A stretch of 64,000 nt of DNA from Pristionchus mayeri (Eukaryota; Nematoda; Chromadorea; Rhabditida; Neodiplogasteridae): NCBI GenBank assembly GCA_036245805.1, contig BTRK01000004.1, positions 45,820,690 to 45,884,689 on the forward strand, in the 5' to 3' direction. A model generated the notes under the pieces. That model was not told the DNA's origin and made no database searches. It saw only the letters and a program-made list of their open reading frames with translations. Each line of letters opens with the position of its first letter. The first letter of the stretch is position 1. A program made the position numbers and the translations under genes. Positions 33,800 through 43,718 of this stretch are shown piece after piece.

Positions 33800-34169
33800 G
33801 GGGGGGTGACAACTGGTAAAACGACAACTGGTAAACTTGTCGCCGTCCACTTGCAATTTGGCGCAGCGACTTGGGAGTTGTTTCATTGTAATCAGTATGC
33901 GATCCCATATATGTGCATGTATTAGTTTTGTTACCAGGCGAACATGAGTTTCAACGAATAGTGGGTCATGGAAATGCACATTCCATGACCCCCCTATACG
34001 TTGATTTCGAGTAAAACTCATGATCGCTTTTTAGGAAGACTTACATATGCATATGTAGGGGAGCACATACTGATTACTATGAAACAACTCCCAAGTCGCT
34101 GCGCCAAATTGCAAGTGAACGGAGTTTACCAGTTGTCGTTTTACCAGTTGTCACCCCCCCCCCCCCCCC
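33800..34169. mobile_element. Foldback element FB3 (nested, 370 bp)
   Basis: The left end GGGGGGGTGACAACTGGTAA (33800) and a right end TTACCAGTTGTCA plus a C-run (34169) are flanked by the 8-bp direct repeat GTAAAAAC at 33792-33799 and 34170-34177. Two tandem GACAACTGGTAAA(A)C units lie inside the end. Removing it restores the FB2 right arm exactly (GTGTAAAAAC joined to CACGATCGCC), matching the complement in the left arm, so the insertion is certain. Confidence 0.92.
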
Positions 34170-34332
34170 GTAAAAACCACGATCGCCTGGTAACACGACT
34201 TATACAGGCAAATGTAGCGGAGCACATACTAGTTACAATAAAACAACTCCCAAGTATCCATGCCAAATTGCAAGCGAACGGCAACTTGTTTGGCAAATGT
34301 CGGTTTGGCAAATGTCGCCCTCCCGCATTCTC

Positions 34333-34874
34333 ACCTACACCGGTGCTACGATTCCTGTTCTCACAGTAGAAAATAATGCAACCAGGATATTTGTTGCCCT
34401 CGGCACCGTGTAGATTCTTGCTGCGAGAGTAACCTATCAGCTTAACAAGTAAATACAGTTGTTGTGAGCTGGCTGAGCATTCCCAAATTAAACAAATCAA
34501 ATCAGCATCATTGCTCGGCACTTTCCTAGAAGAATACCAAATCCCCGCCCCCTTTGTCCACTTCTCATTATAAGGTTGCTTAGAGCCTAATTTTCACTGA
34601 TCAAGGTTAGGATAATATTGCTTAGAGTTGTGCTTAGACTGCTTAGCCTCGGATTTCGGATTATTGATGCTAGACACTTTATCAAACGGATGGGGCGAAG
34701 AGGGCGGAGCTTGGTAGGCTTCTAGAAAAATTCCCATTACGTTAATCAATACCATAAGCTCCCATTCTTTCAATCCCATTTTGAGTTTTTTAAGTTGATT
34801 ATTAGCTATCTGTGCCTGAGGATAACGGCACATTTTCCAATCTCGAAAATTTTTCAGGTAGTTTCCCCTCGCTG
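34333..34874. other. No gene recognised
   Basis: Short frames only. GCTGCGAGAGTAACCTATCA near 34418 recurs near 35927 and, inverted, near 59385. Confidence 0.4.
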
Positions 34875-35190
34875 GTTTGGGTATGGACTTCGCAAGCGTC
34901 CTACTCTACGTGCAGAACTGGGAGTTGTTCGAGTCAGTTTATCTTAGAATTGTTTTTTGTCTTAGGAAAAGTTCACAAGAAATTTTGTACTGGAAATTCG
35001 TAATTTGACGTTGCGGCGCACTGCAACAGTTCTCTGACTCTCTTTGTTCTGCGTGCGAACTGAGATTCTGTACTTTTTGTACTGTTAAAGGTAGGGAACA
35101 TAGTCATTATTGAAAAATTTGAATGTCTGGTGATTCGTAGTCTCAGTGACCTAACATGATGCCTGTGATCTCTCAGATGATGATTCGAGG
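34875..35190 (+). repeat. Dispersed repeat R2, copy 2
   Basis: Corresponds to 28930-29230 in the same orientation. It is longer and includes GATGCCTGTGATCTCTCAGA, matching GATGCCAGGAATCGTCACTC. Confidence 0.6.
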
Positions 35191-36585
35191 TGTGCTCCTA
35201 CATGAAAAATGCAACAATTGAAATGTATGTGCTGTGGAATTGACTCGTGCAAGATTAAATGCAGCATATGAGATAGTTGAATTCCACTGAATTCAGTTAT
35301 TTTAAATGACTTATCCATAATTTCCCCCTAACAATTTGTTTGAAAAAAATATATACCCGCATGATTCTTGTTGCCAAAATAGTCCAATACAATGAAGAGT
35401 ATCGGTTTATTCAATAAAGTACACTTTGCAATTGCTAATCTAAATATTAATTAAGTATACTTTCAAGGAGGTACCTGAAGTCCAACGGCTCACTCTGAAG
35501 GTGCCAAACCCAAATATGTACAACATGCAGCATCAGAATTGGGCCCGTAGAGTCTCAGCACCGGTGTTGGTGCGGGAAATCGCAGACAAACGAGCGGAAC
35601 ACTTTTGGTTTTTGCAAAAATGATAAAAGCATTCCGTCGTTTCCCCGCGATTTCCCTCGAATTCAAACAAATACTGTTCGGTAGGTCGTTGTTTGAATGC
35701 GAAAAACTTGTCCTGTTCGGTAGGTTTTGTGCGGATGCTGTGCCATATTTTATTTATTTTATTTATCGTACACCACGAGTGCGCTTCGGCAAGTGTAGAA
35801 TGTGGTGAAATGGGGGGAAGGAGGAGGGAAGAGTATAAAAATTATTTGATTGCTGCTCTTACAGTAAAAACAGGTGCAGCTAAGAAGAATGTTGCTTTTT
35901 TGCGTTCGACACCTCGTGAATTCTTGCTGCGAGAGTAAACTATCGGCTCAGAAAGGTATTGCCGTCAATATTCCCTCGTTTGCATCTGAAATTATATGAT
36001 GTTATTATTGGTTTACTTATTGTATATTCCTAACTGGGTTTCTTGATCATGATCCCATACAAAAATATAATTACAATGCTATTACTTATTTTAATCGCTC
36101 CTTGCGAGTTTAAAAAAACAAAAAATATGAAATTAATTTCTTCCAGATGGGTCGCCTGGGACAGCTTCGTAATGTATGGACGGTGCTACTAGGCATCAGC
36201 TACACGCGGGCATTCTTCTCCAAGAGCACGGTAACACCGGTCAAACAGTGTATCGCCAACTTAAGAAAACATTTAAATCTGAAACAAAACCGTTGAATCA
36301 GGGTGAAGGAGGTCTCAGCAACAAGTTAATGTTGCCAAGGATAGAATGGATCCAATAGTAGGAGTAGTTCGAAGAAGAAAAAAAATCATACTACTTCGGT
36401 TAGTGGTAATGCTTCGCTCTCTTGTTGATGTAGGAACGCTTGGCTGAAAAATAACATCGCTCTTGTACTTTGGCTGTCCGCCAATAATGGCTCTCTTCAG
36501 TTCACAAATCAATTCTTTTTTCTCTTCGTGAGCGTGACCTCTCTGAAGGGCAACCCTCTCGACTATCAAACGAACACAATCAGGG
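35191..36585. other. Non-coding with dispersed repeat fragments
   Basis: 35520-35980 resembles 28340-28600 (GCACCGGTGTTGGTGCGGGA and CCCGCGATTTC-type blocks). A short minus-strand frame at 36569-36370 reads ERVALQRGHAHEEKKELICE. It is charged and coding-like but matches no family I know. No gene is called. Confidence 0.35.
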
Positions 36586-36760
36586 GAAGGGAAATGCTGC
36601 TAGTTGCAGGCACTTGTTGTACTCTCCCACGGTCGTTCATTCACGAATTGCAAGAAAGAGCGCGCAAATTGCAGAGAGTCAGACCACTCAATTGGCCCGA
36701 TTTCCTTCGTTTTGCATCGTGCAGGTTTCGACAATTGTTGGGATGATGTGAACGAGGTCG
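36586..36760 (+). repeat. Dispersed repeat A, degraded copy
   Basis: Contains GAGAGTCAGACCACTCAATT, CCTTCGTTTTGCATCG and GGTTTCGACAATTGTTGGGA, aligned in order with other copies and in + orientation. Confidence 0.5.
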
Positions 36761-36929
36761 TTGGATCTTAATCAAAGGTTAGGTGAGATTGATAAGAGGC
36801 TGATGATGAAAATTAGTTGATAAATGAATTCGTTTTTTTCGAGATTCGAGCACAATGTAGCTACAGAACTATATCAGCTTAAAAGTGGTGCACTTTAAGC
36901 AAATTTGCTCAAAAATGCAAAACCTGCTT

Positions 36930-37650
36930 AATTTTTTCAATAGATGCAGGTCAGCTAGAACTTTCCAATAAGTGTTTTGCGGAAAAAAATACGAACACTT
37001 GGGTGTGAGTTTTGTACTTTTTGCGTTTTGCGTCTGGATCGTCTGGATGACTGAGTTTTGCGTCTGGATCGTTTGAATTTTCATTTCAACGAAAATTACG
37101 ATTGAACATCAATCATTTTTGGCAGCTCGCACCGAAAAGTGCAGTGTGAAATGATATCGCTCTGTTGAAAACGGAAATTCAAATATCCAGACGCAGTAAA
37201 CAGAGCAAAAATTTCAACAAAGTGCTCGTATTTTTTCCGCAAATTACTCATTGGAAATAGGGTTGTCTATACGGAATGCGGAACGCCATCTTTTCATTTC
37301 TCAATTTCATTCATTCCGCATTGCGGTCGACCCACTCAATTTGCATTGCGGAATGAGCTATTCCGCAATCATTTTCAAATCTCTCACCCATCCAGGGGGT
37401 TGTGTTTCGCTTTCACTTCGGACGATATGAGATAGGGGAAATATAATTTGCTGTTCCGCGACTATTGCGGAATTCCGAAATAATTGCGGAATGATTGCGG
37501 AATAGAGACCGGCTCGACGGCATAGTGGAATGGAGAATGAGAATGGAAATTGTTGTGGAATTGCGGAATGAATTCCGCATAGACAACTCTAATTGGAAAT
37601 CTCTCACTCAGCTGGATCATGTGAAAATTGAGCTGTTTTCGCTACATCAT
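36930..37650. repeat. Imperfect palindrome interrupted by a MITE
   Basis: The left arm (about 36935-37085) has CTTTCCAATAAGTGTTTTGC and GCGTCTGGATC. The right arm (about 37165-37257 plus 37600-37620) has the inverse, GCAAATTACTCATTGGAAA and CCAGACGC. A hAT-like MITE at 37258 splits the right arm. Element class is unknown. Confidence 0.55.
37258..37591. mobile_element. hAT-like MITE, 334 bp
   Basis: The ends TAGGGTTGTCTATACGGAA (37258) and the complement of TAGAGTTGTCTATGCGGAA (37591) are flanked by the perfect 8-bp direct repeat ATTGGAAA at 37250-37257 and 37592-37599. The interior has many TTGCGGAAT units and no frame. Confidence 0.87.
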
Positions 37651-37875
37651 CCTACATCAATTGTAAACAACTTCAATGAGGATAAAAGTATATATAACTA
37701 AATGTATGAGAAAAATGCGATAATTTAATTTTTTTTTCATTACGATGTTCTGCGACCATTGTTGTTTCCACCGCCTTCGTTCCCAATATAACCCTTGTGA
37801 AGCACCAATCATCCGTGTCTCTTTCTCCCACCCATCCTAACACCAATTCTAGATCACTCCACCGTCACTCATCGC

Positions 37876-37940
37876 GAGCCAGACTGGAGCGAGAACGATG
37901 AAGAAGAGGATGATGCAGATGGTGAGCCAACTGAAAGATG
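37876..37940 (+). pseudogene. Acidic exon fragment, copy 1
   Basis: Reads SQPDWSEND-EEEDDAD and is closely related to 63506-63563. The shared core GCCAGACTGGAG-GAGAA and GAAGAGGATGATGCAGATG is better conserved than the flanks, which suggests a duplicated coding exon. The parent gene is not recognised. Confidence 0.45.
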
Positions 37941-37978
37941 AGAAGGTTCTGGAGAAATATTAAGAATATTGAAGACAC

Positions 37979-38017
37979 ATCTTGGGGTACTGCTCTACAG
38001 CTCTCTTCAGGATGAAT
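37979..38017. repeat. 39-bp shared segment, copy 1
   Basis: ATCTTGGGGTACTGCTCTAC continuing to CTCTTCAGGATGAAT is repeated with one mismatch at 61689-61727. On the minus strand it can read FILKRAVEQYPKI, so it may be a coding remnant. Confidence 0.55.
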
Positions 38018-38255
38018 CCCCACGCAGGGACAGAGCAGCTTATTTGTTTTTACAGGAGTGTGTCAGTAACAGTGCTAATAACAGACGGTCTATCTGTCGT
38101 AGCTGAAGTACGAACCTCAACGCTAAACACTTACTAGTCCATATCTTTATCCAAATTATTCTGACGCATAAATCTACTCACCATTGTATGTTCACAATGC
38201 ACGCGCATATATGGAACATATGGAACTCAAGTGTTCCATGAGGCTCTATTCTGCC

Positions 38256-38324
38256 GACCTTGCCCTTCTGCCCTTCTTGACCTTGCCCTTTTGCCCTTCT
38301 TGACCTTGACCTTCTGCTATTCTG
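38256..38324. repeat. 23-bp tandem repeat, three units
   Basis: GACCTTGCCCTTCTGCCCTT plus CTT is repeated at 38256, 38279 and 38302, the last unit more diverged. Confidence 0.8.
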
Positions 38325-38879
38325 ATTATTCACTTTGCGGGGCCAAGATCATATTGTCAAGGTCCCATGCACATAGGATGATTTTGAAGCAAACTAGAGC
38401 GATTTGAAAAAAAAAGCGTGACAGACATACATCCAAATATAAAATAATGAACCGAAAAGCGAGAGAATTAACAGTCTCGTTATACCAAACCATGGTGAAG
38501 GCTGAAAAAAATTTAAATTAATTTATTCAGAAATTATAATAGCATATATAGACTCTGCAAGCTCCGCCCACTCGGCTCTGACACTTTTCGCCGCGAAAGC
38601 GAGATCAAGGAAGCACACGCTTCATTCTCAACCAAATTACTCGCTCAAAAAAGTTTTCGAAAGCTCTTCAAATGTTCTTTCAATGAGGGGCTGGCCAGAA
38701 TGATAGGATTTATCTAAGTAGGTCAAAATCCATAAAATTTGATGACAAAACACTAATGTTTCATTTTGTTAGTACTTGCGATGTGCCTACGCTGTTCGCC
38801 AGAACATATGTTATGGCAATAACGTCTACAAGAAAGTATGTTAAGAAAAAACACTAAAAAGTTGACTTTCCTGTTTGTG
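38325..38879. other. No gene recognised
   Basis: Non-coding. A short GC-rich block GCTCCGCCCACTCGGC near 38560 resembles 51605 and 55065. Confidence 0.4.
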
Positions 38880-39235
38880 CTTCGCAATAAACCCCACCGC
38901 GGTGCACGAAAACCACGCGACAAGGCGCTCCCTCTCTCCTCCCTCTCCCCTCGCCTGTTTCTGCCCCGGCGTGTGTAGAGAGCGCGCGCTCTAGAGAGGA
39001 TTGCGGGCGCACTCCTCCCTCGTCCCTCCTTACTGGGGTGAGGCGCAACCGGGAAAGGGTGAAGCCCTGCCCAATTTTTTGGCGTTTTGACTCTGGATGG
39101 GTCGGAGTTGGCTCCGCCCCTTCCTTGGCTCGTCTCGCTTCCCCCCCCCCTCTCTCTGTTGATACCTTTCAATCACTTCTTTAGCTCTAGCACGATTCAG
39201 AGATGAGATATCGACAAACGGCCAAAAGTATGATC
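38880..39235. repeat. GC-rich dispersed segment, copy 1
   Basis: Shares with 54880-55175 the palindromic AGAGAGCGCGCGCTCTAGAG and, further right, CAGAGATGAGATATCGACAA followed by ACGG. It could be a non-autonomous element, but no clean ends or target duplication were found. Long minus-strand frames here look like composition artefacts. Confidence 0.5.
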
Positions 39236-40753
39236 ATATTAGGACCCCGACGGTTCTATTGAGCATAGTTTGGGTGGCATGGCTTCATTTTAGCAATAGC
39301 CGTTGTGGTCCCTAAGCATATGATCGAGTAACAAGTCGAACCATCTTACAAGGGTGTAATGCACAAAACCTATTGTTTTATAGCAATGAGGGACATAACC
39401 GAGAAGTATCAACGAACGTTATACTTTAGGTGATGATGAATCACTGCAACAACAATTTGACAGTTCCAAAGTATGCTGGTTGCAGTCAGAAATTTCTTCA
39501 GCAATGATCACCTACTGATTGACACATTAATGTTACATAAAAAAATTGCATCTGCGCATCTTCTCCTCAATTATGTTTGTTTATTATTGTCAACTTGTTT
39601 CACAAACAAGAGTTCGACTATGCTTTTCCTTGATTCATTTATGTTTTATTATATTCATATCAAGACTAGTGTATTCACCATTACAATAAGAGCTGGTCGA
39701 TATTTTCGAAGAATATTTCCCAATTTTCAACCTTATCAATATCTTTATATACAACTAACTATACACTATTCTAATCGAATAAGTTGTGAATGCATCCCTA
39801 ACACAGCTCTCATATGCTACATCTTTCTACTCCAAGACATCGTCCACTCAACGATGAGCGTGGCCACGTTGTCGAGGTTGACACCGGCGGCCGGACGCGC
39901 AATTGCCGATCACGAAAGAGTGTGCTTCAGCAATGGATAGGGCGTGCTTGGTGTCCTCGCACTAAGCATGGCGCATGTCATTCTTGCGTCCGTCATAGAG
40001 TGCAATGAAAAGAATTGTACTCGGAATTACTGAGAAGCGTGCCAACAACGTCGAAAGCGCACTTCATTTTCATTTTTGCACTTAGCGCGCTCATATGTAG
40101 CGACAGGAGGAAGGAGGCGGTGCAGGATGTGGTGAGGGCGGAGGCGCAGAGGTTGGCAACGTGAGAACCATCGAACCGTAGGATCACAACCCCTCAGTGG
40201 ATAGTAGGGATGGAAAAAAAAACAAGGGGAGGGAGAGGGCCGAGCGGCCTGCTTTCGTTAATTAGTTCTTTAGCTAATATTTTGATTGGAAATGTTTGTC
40301 CGTGAAGGACACTAGAAAACTTAATTGTTGTTTTGTATCAACAACGGACATTGAACTGACCCCCCCCCCCCCCTAGTGCCCCTGTAGTTTTGCCCCTGTA
40401 GTGAAATGCGAATGAAACTTCGAAAAATACCATGATGGAAACATTGAATCGGATCGGTCTAGGATTGCGTTTTCACGTGTAGCAACAGGATTTAACAACA
40501 TAAAACATGAAAAACAGTGACTACATTAGTTGATATTTAAAAATTCAACAAATATTTTTGACAAAAAAAACTTCTTTTTATTATAGACAAATCTCGCATA
40601 AGTTCTTTGAATCGTTCGTGAAACTCTAATCTACAACATACAACAATATTCGCAAATCCCCACCTCTCCATTGGGGGGTCCACGCGAGCAGCATTTCAAA
40701 TGTGTGCAGGTACAAGTTATGGTAGTTGTCTTTCCCGCCTGGTATTGAATACC
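39236..40753. other. Non-coding; C-run with tandem unit
   Basis: No gene recognised. At 40361-40403 a run of about 15 C is followed by two copies of a TGCCCCTGTAGT unit. The polarity is opposite to the foldback ends, so I do not call it one. The stretch ends at the TTAA target of the element beginning at 40758. Confidence 0.4.
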
Positions 40754-40760
40754 TTAAAGG

Positions 40761-41578
40761 GACCTGGAAACGTAAAACCATATTATCCCTGTGCGCGTAG
40801 AATGATCCAAAAACATCACTAAAAATAATTAAAAAAATTTTAAAAAATAATTAAATTTAATTCGTGATTTTAAAAATACGGTTCGAATTAATTGTTCCGC
40901 GTGTTCGCCCCGATTACGATAAACATAGTTATGCTCGGATCAGTTGGCTGCTTGGATCCGGCCATGCTGACCCGCTGATCGGCAGTCAGGGTTGGGAGGA
41001 CGCGACTGTGCCCTCGACTCTGCGTCAAGTTTGCCCATATTTGGCTGATGTTTTCCTGTTTTTCACTCGTATTTCGTGCATTATTTCCGTTCTTCTTTTA
41101 CCGAGACCGGTAAACACCTTAATTAACGGCATATATACTGTTTTGGCTTCAATTAATGCCCGTGTTGTATAGGGATCATGCTAATATCGATTTACCCTTA
41201 TTCCGGTACACAGACACTCACATGTCGCATGTTTACTCATTTCCCCAGTTGTTTACGCTCCATTTGCAAGTTGTTGACTAGAATGCACGTGCGCCCGCTC
41301 GTTCTCTCGCACTCTCATTCTCCCGCGCGTTCTCGCGAAGTGCATCCTTCTCTCCCCTCGTCAATTGCTATTTTAGCGCTCGAGCAATCTAGTCGCCCGG
41401 TCTTTCCATGTCTATTTTTCGTCTCTGTATAAACTAGTCACTTATACGCTGCGGCCCATCTCTGTACCACACTAGGGAATACACAACATCCCTCTGACGC
41501 CAATGTTTTATTCAGTTTTCGCTCTTTTACGTGAGAATTCGCTTTAACTCGAGCCATTTCAGTTAAGGCACGACAGCC
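40761..41578. other. Leader of captured segment, no frame
   Basis: About 0.8 kb between the left end and the RPS18-like ATG without a recognisable gene. The part just upstream of the ATG (CCATTTCAG at 41555-41563, then TTAAGGCACGACAGCC) could be the 5' untranslated region of the captured ribosomal gene, with an acceptor-like CAG. Confidence 0.35.
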
Positions 41579-42158
41579 ATGTCGTCCCTCATCATGCCCG
41601 AGAAGTTCCAGCACATTCATCGCGTGATGAACAGCAACACCGATGGAAACAAGATGACCCCTTCGCTCTGGCGCCCGTCAAGGTTTGCTCCTATTTAATT
41701 TCGGTTATTGGTCCCTGAACTTCACATTAGACTCTGTTTGTTCGAGTACTTATTTAAATGATTAGAATGCTTAGAGTCAGGGTCAGGCTAATCAAGTTCG
41801 TGATAACGCTGGTTGCTATGTACTGCTGTTTTTCAGGGACTTGACCAGACGAGCTGAAGAGCTCTCCGATGAGGAGATCGAGAAGATCACCACCGCCATG
41901 CTGAACCCTACCCAGTACAAGATCCCCGACTGGTTCCTCAACATAAAGAAAGACTACAAGGGCGGAAAGACTGCCCAGGTGTGTAATATTCTTAGAACCA
42001 TATTTCATTTGTTTATATCTTCACATTTGGCGATTGCAAAACATGTTGTTCCTGTAGAGGTTACCATGGATATGCTTTAGGTTCTCTCCACCGGAATGGA
42101 CAACAAGTGGCGTGAGGAACTCGAGCGTCTCAAGAAGATCTGCTTCAACAAAGGCTAG
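41579..42158 (+). pseudogene. RPS18 fragment, three exons
   Basis: Exon a (41579-41682) begins with a clear small-subunit protein S18 start, PEKFQHIHRVMN. Exon b (41837-41978) reads [17 protein letters not shown] then [13 protein letters not shown]. Exon c (42081-42158) reads MDNKWREELERLKKI then CFNKG and a stop. Splice signals are present (AAG|GTTTG, TTTTTCAG|, CAG|GTGTGT, TGCTTTAG|). Family features lost are the end of exon a, shifted out of the normal frame by a 1-base deletion near 41654, the GVGRR region (an exon is missing) and the basic C-terminus that binds rRNA. The spliced frame nevertheless stays open for 107 codons. It is a captured fragment, not a working ribosomal protein. Confidence 0.85.
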
Positions 42159-42903
42159 TTTACGTTTATTTATTAAAATTACGTTCCATATTCTAATTTC
42201 TAAATATACCATAGCATGTATTGCCCCCGAATCTTGCATAAGTTATTTAGTTTGGTAGAGATTGAGGATAAGCGGGCTCCATTTTATTCTTTGACGGGAA
42301 TATATCTTCGGATGTCAATCGCAGCGTAGTGCATTCATGTGTTTTCATTTTACACCTTGCAAAGTTGCGTTCATAGCTCACTAATAGGTTATTTATTACC
42401 TTTACTATGCCATTAATATTTATATTTATTTATAGAATTTAAATTTTCAAGTTAAAAAATGTTACAGCTCGAAAACATTTTTCCGATTATCGTTTTTTTT
42501 GGATTCAGCGTCCTTATGGTTTTCGACTTTACTAAAATGTTCTCCGTATTTTTGCGGTTCGAAAATGGTGCTGTGCGTAACATAGCATGAAAAATATCGA
42601 AATTGACACCTACCTACTTGATTTGAAGAAAAAATACCACATGATTTTTCATGTTTTTTCTATGTTTCATTTTCGTTCTAAAACTTGCTAAGGTGGCGTA
42701 AACATAAAATCGATAGGATAATACGCTTTGACTTTATACTGACAACATGTTTGATTATATCGTGGAATTGAGTTTGGCTTTTTAGGAGAGAAAAATGGCC
42801 TCATAGGGAAAGGCTAGGCTTAGACACACTTCCCCGCACCAATGTGCTTGCGAGTAAAAAAACTTTTTTTATGTGAGCATTACCAGTTTCTACAACACTT
42901 CAG
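42159..42903. other. Intervening sequence, no gene
   Basis: AT-rich sequence between the RPS18-like and RPS2-like fragments, with no recognised frame or element ends. Confidence 0.4.
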
Positions 42904-43245
42904 GAGTTCGAGCTCATCGACTATCTCTGCCACAACCTGAAGGATGAGGTCCTCAAGATCATCCCCGTCCACAAGCAGACCAGGTTTGTGATATTGCTGA
43001 TCGGTGAAAACTTTCCTCACCTGGGCCGACAAATCGTTGACATAGGAAGTATGTGTACAAGGTCGTTTGTTGTACTTGTTTACTTCGAGCATTGCCGACA
43101 TAGTCTACTTTTATGTAAATATGTTCATTACAGAGCCGGACAGCGAACCCGCTTCAAGGCCTTCGCCGCTATCGGAGACTACAACGGTCACGTCGGACTG
43201 GGGCCACCGCCATCCGTGAGTGGGGACTCGGCTTCATGTCTCTAG
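42904..43245 (+). pseudogene. RPS2 fragment, middle exons
   Basis: The exon at 42904-42983 reads [20 protein letters not shown] then PVHKQTR. After an intron (GTTTGT to TTACAG) the exon from 43134 reads [20 protein letters not shown] then GLG. These are the conserved S5-domain entry of ribosomal protein S2 (uS5). The sequence then loses about seven residues and shifts frame, with ATAIR-like sequence still visible, and the rest of the protein is absent. Its own upstream exon lies downstream at 43478, so order is scrambled. Confidence 0.87.
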
Positions 43246-43284
43246 CATATCAGTCCTTGATAAGTATCATGTGTGACCAAGTCG

Positions 43285-43431
43285 GTACCAGGTCCGTATC
43301 TCACGGTACCATTTCGGAACCCGACCGTCCCGGGACGGTACCACGAGGTACTGGGAACATATCACGTGGTACCAGGAATCAATCACATGATGCCGGGACC
43401 GTACCACGTGGTACCCGATCACGTAAATATT
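43285..43431. repeat. 21-bp minisatellite, seven units
   Basis: Seven 21-bp units of the type GTACCAGGACCGTACCACGTG, rich in GGTACC and CACGTG palindromes. Because 21 is divisible by three, several frames stay open. One + frame reads seven-residue repeats such as VPGPYHV, the next GTVPRGT. It lies between the two out-of-order RPS2 fragments and is unlikely to be real coding sequence. Confidence 0.85.
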
Positions 43432-43477
43432 GTTTATCTCAATGTGCCATGTAAAAATATTCTTATTCATTTTGCAG

Positions 43478-43590
43478 CTGTGGATGCAGAGGAAAGGAAA
43501 GAGACAAGGAACGGATGCCCTCGAGCAAGCTCGGACGTCTCGTCAAGGACAGGAAGACCACCACCCTCGAGGAGATCTACCCCGAGAGTG
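43478..43590 (+). pseudogene. RPS2 fragment, N-terminal exon
   Basis: Behind an acceptor-like TTTTGCAG (43470-43477) the frame beginning at 43479 reads CGCRGKERDKERMPSSKLGR then LVKDRKTTTLEEIYPES. This is the RG-rich end and the first conserved block (KLGRLVKD, LEEIY) of ribosomal protein S2. In a normal gene it precedes the segment at 42904. Here it follows it in the same orientation, which indicates rearrangement or a partial tandem duplication. Confidence 0.85.
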
Positions 43591-43718
43591 GGTTACTTTC
43601 GCTTATATCAAAACACGTATCCTTTCCTCTCAATATCCCTTGACAATTTCTAAAATTAGGTGTCCGATGGATGATTGCTTTGTATTTTTTATCAACATAT
43701 AAGCGAGAATCACAAGTA

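Larger units (their letters stand above)
33256..34324. mobile_element. Foldback element FB2 (outer)
   Basis: The left end GGGAGGGTGACATTTGCC (33256) and right end GGCAAATGTCGCCCTCCC (34324) are flanked by the 8-bp direct repeat GCATTCTC at 33248-33255 and 34325-34332. Subterminal units are two tandem copies of GACATTT(G/T)CCAAAC. The arms pair through AAACAACTCCCAAGTATCCA and GTCGTGTTACCAGGCGATC. A short RTE-like tail lies in the left arm and foldback FB3 in the right arm. Confidence 0.88.

Noticed and set aside
38753..39172. 139-codon minus-strand frame rich in Arg and Gly
   Set aside because: It follows GC-rich repeat sequence shared with 54880-55175 and matches no family.
40361..40403. 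C-run with two TGCCCCTGTAGT units as another foldback end
   Set aside because: The order of homopolymer and tandem units is opposite to that of the foldback family, and no partner arm or target duplication was found.
43236..43653. Overlapping repetitive frames through the 21-bp minisatellite
   Set aside because: A repeat length divisible by three keeps frames open on both strands; no coding bias distinguishes them.
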